Shown here piece after piece: positions 58,025 through 64,000 of a stretch of DNA of 64,000 nucleotides. The notes under the pieces are model-generated. The model was not told where the DNA came from. It saw only the letters and a list, made by a program, of their open reading frames with translations, and ran no database searches. The translations under genes were made by a program, and so were the position numbers. How positions within the stretch are numbered: the first letter of the stretch is position 1; each line of letters opens with the position of its first letter. The stretch comes from an uncultured Clostridia bacterium (lineage in GTDB: Bacteria > Bacillota > Clostridia > Oscillospirales > Ruminococcaceae), in contig CANRFR010000001.1 of the NCBI GenBank assembly GCA_947629945.1, positions 1-64,000 on the forward strand, in the 5' to 3' direction.

Positions 58025-61000
58025 TCAAAATCCATTCAGGTGATGTGCTTTAATGTATTTTGAATAGTCAACATAGCCTGTGTCCAAATCGCAGTCAAAT
58101 TCCACGCCGCTTACGTATCCCGCGTCATACTGCCACATTCCAAAAGCGGAGGTGTAGTAGCAGTTTCCGCGGTAATCCGCTATCCAAGCGGGACGTTTCA
58201 GCCGAACGCTGTCATCGACAAAATTTGTGTACCAATATGTAGAGGAGTAAACTCCCGCGTAGTAACCCGCTTTTTCAAGCGTTCCGCAGAACGTTTCCAC
58301 AAGTTGTGTGCAGAATTCCTTGCCTAAGGCGAATTGGTCGCTTTCCTCAATATCGAAATAAACGGGGAACTCGAACTTCTTGCCTTTCATTGCCGCGATG
58401 AACGCCTGAGCTTCTTGTCGTCCTTGTTCAAGAGTAGTCGCGGTGCTGTACCAGTAAGCGCCGACCATAAGTCCCGCTTTCTTTGCGTTCGCGTAGTTTA
58501 TTTCCCAAGTATCAACCGTAGATGTGGAGTAGCCCGCCTTAACTATAACGAAGTCAACTCCGCTTGCCTTTACCTTTTTGAAATCTATAGTGCCTTGATA
58601 TCCGGAAACGTCAATGCCTTTCATCATAACGTTTACGCCTGAAAGCTCCGCTGCTTTATTTGTGGAGGATGACGCAGCCGCTGTTTTTATCGTCACCGTG
58701 TTGTTTGCTGCGGTCGCGCTTTTTGTTGTCACGCTTACCGCAGCGTATGCTCCGTAGTCGCTGCCCTTGAGGGCGAACACTCTAAACTTGTAAGTGGTTG
58801 ACGCGCTGAGACCCTGCACTGTATAAGATGTGTTCTTTATCGTGCAAAGCCGTACCCAGCCGCCGTTTTTATAGATATATGCGCGGTAGCTGTCAGCGGT
58901 CGTGTTCTTGTTCCAGGAAAGAGTAACGGAATCGGTGGTGGAAACAGCCTTTAAGTTCGCAACGGTACCGGGTTTGCCCGAAGCCGCCGTAGTGTTGACG
59001 TTCGCGGAAACCGCGCCGCTGCTGAGCGAGCCTTTCACTGCAGTTATTCTGAATTGATAAGCCGAAGCGGGGGAAAGCTTTGAAACGGTGTAAGACGTTC
59101 CCGCAGCAGCCCCGATATTCACCCAATTGCCGTTTTTGTATTGATGTATGCGGAAAATGTCGGCAGATGTGTTTTTGTTCCACGAAAGTTTTACGTAATT
59201 TGCGCCCGACACGGCTTTAACGCCTGTCACTGCGGACGGTTTTGTCAGCGCGCTTACCGCTGCGTATGCACCATACTCGCTGCCTTTAAGTGCGAATACT
59301 CGGAATTTATATGTCGTCGAAGAATTGAGACCGCTCACCGTATAAGAAGTGTTTTTGATGGTGCAAAGCCGTACCCAGTTGCCGTTTTTCCAGATATATG
59401 CGCGGTAGCTGTCGGCAGTGGTGTTTTTGCTCCACGAAAGAGTAACGGAGTTCGCGGTGGGGAACGCTCTCAGGTCCGCGACTGTTCCGGGTTTGCCCGA
59501 AGCCGCGGCAGTGTTGGCGTTCACATAAGTCGGAGTGCTGTAAACATTGCCTTTGAAGGCGTATATTCTGAATCGAAAAGCTGAAGCCGCAGAGAGCTTT
59601 GAAATAGTGTAGGACGTGCCGGTCGTACGTGCAGCATATACCCATTTGCCGTCCTTGTATTGGTCGATCTGGTATTTGTCGGCAGAAGTGTTCCTATTCC
59701 ACGAGAGCTTTATGTAATTACCGCCCGAAACTGTCTTCACGCCTTTGACATCATCGGGCTTGGTAAACGCGTTTACAGCCGTGTACGCGCCGTAGACGCT
59801 GCCCTTGAGGGCGAATACTCTGAACTTATAAGAAGTTGAAGCATTAAGCCCGCTGACCGTATAAGAAGTGTTTTTTATGGTGCAAAGCCGTACCCATGCA
59901 TCGTTTTTATAAATATACGCGCGGTAGCTGTCCGCGTTGGAGACTTTATTCCATGAAAGGGTAACGGAATTCGCAGTGACTGCGGCTTTTAAGTTTGTAA
60001 CAGCTCGTGGTTTCGTTGCTGCGTTTACGGCGGCGTATGCTCCATAGCTGCTGCCTTTCAGGGCAAACACTCTGAATTTATAAAGCGTCGCGGTGCTGAG
60101 ACCGTTTACAGTATAAGTGTTGGTTTTAATAGTACAAAGTCTGACCCACCCGCCGTTTTTGTAAATATATATGCGGTAACTGTCTGCACCGGAAGCTTTA
60201 TTCCAGGAAAGTGTAACAGAGTTCGTGGTGACCTCGGTTTTTAAGTTCGTAACGGTTCCGGGTTTCGTTACCGCGCTTATGGCGGCATACGCTCCGTAGT
60301 CGCTGCCCTTTAGAGCGAATACTCTGAACTTATAAGAAGTTGAAGCGTTAAGACCGCTCACTGTATAAGAAGTGTTTTTTATAGTGCAAAGTCTGACCCA
60401 GCCGCCGTTTTTGTAAATATACACTCGATAGCTGTCCGCATCGGGAACTTTATTCCACGAAAGGGCAACATTGTTCGCAGTGACTGCGGCTTTTAAGTTC
60501 GTAACGGTTCCCGGCTTTGAGGAAGCGGCTGTTTTAAAAGTAACTTTTGCTGCCGCAGAGACGGTGTTGCCAACATAATACATTATTCTGAACGTGTACT
60601 CCGTCGAACCCGAAAGTCCTTTAACGTTGTATGTTGTCGCCGACCCCAACGGTGAAGCGACATTTGACCACTTTCCGTTTTCCAGAACGTCTATTTGGTA
60701 TTTATCGGCGGAGTTAACTTTGCTCCAACTCAATTTAACGTTTGCGGGATCTGTTGTTGCCGTGAAATTTTTCGGAGCGGTCATTTTGGTTTTGACCGTT
60801 ATCTTTGCCGACGAACTGTAAATGTTCTTCGCGTATGCGAATACTCTGAATTGATAAGAGGTGTTGGGCGACAGACCCGTTACAGTGTATGTCGTTGTAT
60901 TGGCGTTCGTTACGCCAAGTCCTACCCACGCTCCGTTTTTGTACATATCCACCTGATAGCTTGTGGCGATATCGTTTTTGCCCCATGTCAATTTGACGGA

Positions 61001-62383
61001 GTTGGCGGCGGACGCCGCTTTCAGTGATGTTACGGCGGCGGGTTTTTTCGGTTCCTGTGCCGCTGTGGGCGTAACTTTCAGCAACGGTGTGTTTTCGCTC
61101 TTAACCGTGACCTTTGCCCAGTCGGCGGCAGAGCCGCTCAAATTAACGGTTTTGATCTTAGAACAACCGTAAAACGCTCCCAATTCGATAAGTTTAAGAC
61201 TTTTCGGAAGTTTAACGGTGCTGAGATTTACGCAAAGTCTGAACGCGTCCTCGCCGATTTTCTGAACGCCCTCGGGCACGGTTATCGAGCTGAGAGCGCC
61301 GCACCCGAAGAAAGCGTCGCTGCCTATGGTTTTGAGGGTATTGGGCAGAGAAACGCTTTTCAGCTTTTCACAGTTGATGAACGCCATATCCGCTATAGCT
61401 GTTGTGCCGTTTTTAACCGTGGCGCTCGTTATGCTGCCGACCGCTTCCACAAGTACGCTGCCCGCGTATTTTAAATTTCCTTGCGAGGTTAAGAACGGCG
61501 TTTCGGCGAACGCGCGTCCTCCGATATCAATATTGCCTGAGCCGATCTTTACGCTGCCGGCTTTAAGCTTGGAGTTTTCAAACGCGCCCTTGCCGATTTT
61601 AGTTACCGTGTTGGGGATAGTTACCGTAGAAAGGCTCGTATCGCTAAACGCATAAGCGCCGACGCTTGTAATACCGCTCGGAACAGTTATCGAAGTCAGC
61701 GACTTGCATCCCGCGAAAACGCCGCTGCCGATGGTTTTGAGACCTGCGGGAATGTTCACGGTAGTGAGCTTTGAGCAGCTGCTGAACGTCATAGAACCTA
61801 TATTTAGCAGTCCCGATGGAAGAACGGCTTTTTCCAGATTTTCGGCGGTGGCGAACAATTTGTCCGCAAGTCCTAATGTTCCCGCCTTGACGGAAACGCT
61901 CACAGCGTTGTCGCTGCACCAAACAGCCACCTTGCCGGCATATTTCACCGAGCCGCTTTGATTCTCCAGAAAAGGAGTGCCCTCAAAAGCGTGAGCGCCC
62001 GCGCCGATAACGCTGTTCGGCACCGTGATCTTTGTGAGCTTGTCGCAGTTCGCAAAGCCCGCTTCCGCTATACGCGTAACGCGTTTTCCGTTGACCGTTT
62101 CGGGGATTGTCACGCTCCCCGAGGGCTTGCTGCCGTTCACAAAGTTGTATCCGACCTCGTATGTACCGTCCTCAAGCTCGGTATATTTAAGTCCGTTTTT
62201 CACGAAGCTGCTACCGAGTGCCAGACTTTTTCGCTCCACCGTTTCGCTTACGACGACCTCATCGTCTATGTGCGCGTAAGACTTTTTTTCAAAAGCGAAC
62301 ACGGGCAGTTCCAAAGAACACAGTTCTATGGCTGCTGCCAAAATGATTGAAAGCATTTTTTTCATTTTTGATATTTCCCCCAT
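58025..62383 (-). CDS. Giant secreted LRR-FN3-GH25 lysozyme-like protein
   Basis: The product has 1452 residues. Start at 62383 chosen because GAGG lies 7 bp upstream; a longer frame adds 21 residues without a site. Signal peptide to ~33 (PVFA). Then: BspA-like LRR_5 region (~50-430) including PETVNGKRVTRIAEAGFANC; nine fibronectin type III modules (~441-1222), several nearly identical; and a C-terminal GH25 muramidase domain (~1254-1452) with GIDVSGYQG, VYFDIEES catalytic acids, WIADY and GMWQYD. No wall anchor follows. It may cut peptidoglycan while the repeats bind polysaccharide or protein. Terminal catalytic domain after so many repeats is unusual. Confidence 0.92.
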   Translation of the reverse strand: MGEISKMKKMLSIILAAAIELCSLELPVFAFEKKSYAHIDDEVVVSETVERKSLALGSSFVKNGLKYTELEDGTYEVGYNFVNGSKPSGSVTIPETVNGKRVTRIAEAGFANCDKLTKITVPNSVIGAGAHAFEGTPFLENQSGSVKYAGKVAVWCSDNAVSVSVKAGTLGLADKLFATAENLEKAVLPSGLLNIGSMTFSSCSKLTTVNIPAGLKTIGSGVFAGCKSLTSITVPSGITSVGAYAFSDTSLSTVTIPNTVTKIGKGAFENSKLKAGSVKIGSGNIDIGGRAFAETPFLTSQGNLKYAGSVLVEAVGSITSATVKNGTTAIADMAFINCEKLKSVSLPNTLKTIGSDAFFGCGALSSITVPEGVQKIGEDAFRLCVNLSTVKLPKSLKLIELGAFYGCSKIKTVNLSGSAADWAKVTVKSENTPLLKVTPTAAQEPKKPAAVTSLKAASAANSVKLTWGKNDIATSYQVDMYKNGAWVGLGVTNANTTTYTVTGLSPNTSYQFRVFAYAKNIYSSSAKITVKTKMTAPKNFTATTDPANVKLSWSKVNSADKYQIDVLENGKWSNVASPLGSATTYNVKGLSGSTEYTFRIMYYVGNTVSAAAKVTFKTAASSKPGTVTNLKAAVTANNVALSWNKVPDADSYRVYIYKNGGWVRLCTIKNTSYTVSGLNASTSYKFRVFALKGSDYGAYAAISAVTKPGTVTNLKTEVTTNSVTLSWNKASGADSYRIYIYKNGGWVRLCTIKTNTYTVNGLSTATLYKFRVFALKGSSYGAYAAVNAATKPRAVTNLKAAVTANSVTLSWNKVSNADSYRAYIYKNDAWVRLCTIKNTSYTVSGLNASTSYKFRVFALKGSVYGAYTAVNAFTKPDDVKGVKTVSGGNYIKLSWNRNTSADKYQIDQYKDGKWVYAARTTGTSYTISKLSAASAFRFRIYAFKGNVYSTPTYVNANTAAASGKPGTVADLRAFPTANSVTLSWSKNTTADSYRAYIWKNGNWVRLCTIKNTSYTVSGLNSSTTYKFRVFALKGSEYGAYAAVSALTKPSAVTGVKAVSGANYVKLSWNKNTSADIFRIHQYKNGNWVNIGAAAGTSYTVSKLSPASAYQFRITAVKGSLSSGAVSANVNTTAASGKPGTVANLKAVSTTDSVTLSWNKNTTADSYRAYIYKNGGWVRLCTIKNTSYTVQGLSASTTYKFRVFALKGSDYGAYAAVSVTTKSATAANNTVTIKTAAASSSTNKAAELSGVNVMMKGIDVSGYQGTIDFKKVKASGVDFVIVKAGYSTSTVDTWEINYANAKKAGLMVGAYWYSTATTLEQGRQEAQAFIAAMKGKKFEFPVYFDIEESDQFALGKEFCTQLVETFCGTLEKAGYYAGVYSSTYWYTNFVDDSVRLKRPAWIADYRGNCYYTSAFGMWQYDAGYVSGVEFDCDLDTGYVDYSKYIKAHHLNGF
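58715..61060 (-). repeat. Nine tandem FN3-encoding repeats, ~255 bp each
   Basis: Units encode ~85-residue FN3 modules with ADSYRAYIYKNGGWVRL and YKFRVFALKGS recurring. Units 3, 4, 5, 7 and 9 share almost identical DNA, showing recent unequal recombination or conversion; units 1, 2, 6 and 8 differ and form other sub-types. Confidence 0.85.
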
Positions 62384-62479
62384 TTTTTGACCTCGTTCAC
62401 AAACGCATAAATTTTGTGACAACAGGTTCTTCATTACCCCAAACAAATATCATTGTACCGTTTCATTGCTTGCCGCTTG

Positions 62480-64000
62480 TCAGTTGTTTTTTATAACCTT
62501 TTCAAGCGCACTCAACAGTTTTTCTGTATCTATCGGCTTTGCCAAATGACCGTTCATACCCGCGTTTAAAGCGTCCTGCTTGTCTTCGGCAAACGCATTG
62601 GCTGTCATTGCTATTATCGGAATATTTCGAAGCGATTTGTTTTTTAGCCCTCTTATCTGCTTTGTAGCCTCATAGCCGTTGAGAACCGGCATTTGAACGT
62701 CCATAAGAACAACCTTGTAATAACCGGGCTTTGAGTTCTTAACCTTATCCGCCGCGATCTGACCGTTTTCAGCCACATCAACCTCAAATCCGGCTTCTGT
62801 AAGCAGCGTAAGCGCTATTTCTTGATTAAGCTCGTTATCTTCCGCCAGTAGGATCCTTCCCGAGTAAGAGAAATTATTTTTTGAAGTCGTAACTTCGCCG
62901 CTGTCGAAGAGCTTTTTTAGACAATTTTTCAATTCCGATATAAACAGCGGTTTTGCACAGAACTCCGAAATCACTGAAGTGCTTATATCATCTTCCAATT
63001 CCGTCTTATCTTTATCCGTCACCGCGATTATCGGCGTCTCGCCGCCAACCTCGCAACGAATCTGTTTTGCAAGTTCTTTGCCGTTGATATCCGGCAGGTC
63101 AAAATCCAGCGTGTAAAACTCGTAAGAGTTTTGCTTAATACAAGAAGCCGCGTCTGCTTCCGACGATACCGATTCCGCTTTTATTCCCAGTTTTTTGAAC
63201 ATAGCCGCGGTGTTGTTGCGGAATTTGACATCGCCGCTTATCACCAGCGCCCGTTTTCCGCAATAATCGGAATGCGTTTCGGTTTCATCTTGGTCGGACG
63301 GCGTTTTGAACTCAAACTCCACCGTCACAGTCGTGCCCTTATTCGGTACGCTTTGTACGTTGATGGAGCCGTTCATCATATCCGTTATTCTTTTTGTGAT
63401 AGCCATTCCAAGTCCCGTGCCCTGAATGCCGCTCGCAGTGGTGTTGCGTTCACGCTCAAACGGCTCGAAGATATGCTCCGCGAATTCGGGACTCATTCCA
63501 ATCCCGTTGTCGCTCACCGTAAAAATATAAACGGAGTGTCCGCTCTTATACGACGGCAGCTGCTCCGTCAAAAACGTTATCGCACCGTTTTCCGGAGTGT
63601 ATTTCACCGCGTTTGAAAGCAGATTCAGCAAGACCTGATTTAAACGGAGCTTATCGCAGATCATATTTTCGTTGTGAACGTTGACCGCGTCCATTTTAAA
63701 ATCAATCATCTTTTTCCGAGCGTCGGGACGGATCATATTCTGCAGCTCCCATAGAATTTCAGGCAGCGAACAAAGCTTTTCGTCGAGGTGAATCTTGCCG
63801 TTTTCGATGGAGCTCATATCCAGAATGTCGTTAATGAGACTCAGCAAATGCTCTCCCGAATTCATTATCTTGTTAAGATAACTCTCGACGCGGTCTTGGT
63901 TATCAATATGCGTCAGCGCCAGAGACGTAAATCCGATTATGGCGTTCATCGGCGTCCGTATATCATGTGACATATTGGACAGGAACACGCTTTTTGCCTC
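62480..64000 (-). CDS. Hybrid sensor histidine kinase with two receiver domains (N-terminus outside window)
   Basis: The frame is open to the window's right edge, so the sensor part is missing. Visible from the N side: the HisKA H-box in MSHDIRTPMNAI, HATPase with LNLLSNAVKYTPENG (N-box) and DNGIGMS (G1) and GTGLGMAI (G2), then receiver 1 (~235-345) whose strand 3 reads YTLDFDLPDI, and receiver 2 (~375-500) with LLAEDNELNQEIAL and the phospho-Asp in VLMDVQMPVLNG. The apparent GTG at 63988 is inside the H-box lead-in EAKSVFLSNMS and is not a start. Role: phosphorelay sensor kinase. Confidence 0.93.
   Translation of the reverse strand, partial: EAKSVFLSNMSHDIRTPMNAIIGFTSLALTHIDNQDRVESYLNKIMNSGEHLLSLINDILDMSSIENGKIHLDEKLCSLPEILWELQNMIRPDARKKMIDFKMDAVNVHNENMICDKLRLNQVLLNLLSNAVKYTPENGAITFLTEQLPSYKSGHSVYIFTVSDNGIGMSPEFAEHIFEPFERERNTTASGIQGTGLGMAITKRITDMMNGSINVQSVPNKGTTVTVEFEFKTPSDQDETETHSDYCGKRALVISGDVKFRNNTAAMFKKLGIKAESVSSEADAASCIKQNSYEFYTLDFDLPDINGKELAKQIRCEVGGETPIIAVTDKDKTELEDDISTSVISEFCAKPLFISELKNCLKKLFDSGEVTTSKNNFSYSGRILLAEDNELNQEIALTLLTEAGFEVDVAENGQIAADKVKNSKPGYYKVVLMDVQMPVLNGYEATKQIRGLKNKSLRNIPIIAMTANAFAEDKQDALNAGMNGHLAKPIDTEKLLSALEKVIKNN

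Noticed and set aside
58715-61060. CRISPR array from the regular repeats
   Set aside because: Repeats are ~255 bp, coding and in frame as FN3 modules, with no short direct repeat plus spacer pattern.

Overview
The window reads as chromosomal DNA of a Gram-positive, anaerobic, plant-fibre-degrading member of the Oscillospiraceae/Ruminococcaceae (Ruminococcus-like). The evidence is: TTGACA-17-TATAAT promoters and strong AGGAGG ribosome sites with frequent TTG/GTG starts; an oxygen-scavenging flavodiiron protein; two giant GH5 mannanase-type enzymes with X2 and CBM-like modules; BspA-type leucine-rich surface proteins; and PxTG-like C-terminal anchors. No rRNA, tRNA or CRISPR array was seen. The species is inferred, not shown.

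Layout. 1-1240: end of a TDDP-repeat surface protein, then a small anchored exported peptide. 1298-8236: flavodiiron protein, then a dus / cytosolic LRR protein / Fe-S aldo-keto reductase operon. 8265-11106: XRE regulator, a flavodoxin-cupin-carboxymuconolactone decarboxylase operon and its divergent LysR regulator. 11111-16860: ECF sigma with a duplicated-domain anti-sigma-like protein, and a GntR (YtrA-type) ABC transporter operon. 16934-19194: two different palindromic repeats flanking a frameshifted BspA-like surface gene and a divergent XRE regulator. 19264-21347: membrane chemoreceptor. 32356 down to 21636: a nine-gene minus-strand operon (nadE, membrane protein, polA, PHP phosphoesterase, PRTase-TRSP-StiP-Pelota fusion, DUF1015, unknown, PAS protein, flavodoxin-like protein). 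32424-33560: soluble PocR-type chemoreceptor. 33706-42414: plus-strand genes (unknown helical protein, DegV, SOD-like, ahcY, HAD phosphatase, two-component system, two unknowns, methyltransferase, PNP). 42415-51510: tandem GH5 genes with shared LacI-type operators. 52262-55833: PAP2, GntR and an ABC exporter. 55836-57997: clostripain-like lipoprotein. 57950-62446: giant LRR-FN3-GH25 protein. 62480-64000: hybrid histidine kinase, cut by the window end.

How it fits together. The genes describe a cell that senses its surroundings (two chemoreceptors, two-component systems, PAS protein), degrades mannan-like polysaccharide outside the cell, decorates its wall with repeat proteins and carries NAD/nucleoside housekeeping. 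ahcY and purine nucleoside phosphorylase would recycle S-adenosylhomocysteine-derived adenosine.

The strongest candidate for an under-described system is the nadE-polA-PHP operon carrying a single-chain fusion of the PRTase, TRSP, StiP and Pelota domains. These domains are known from tellurite-resistance-associated (Ter) nucleotide-like biosynthetic modules, but no TerD-type, ATP-grasp or HpcH partner is visible here. Other notable signals are three families of palindromic, MITE-like repeats placed in leaders and operon joints, and a mannanase gene pair that kept its operator and catalytic module while exchanging its C-terminal modules.
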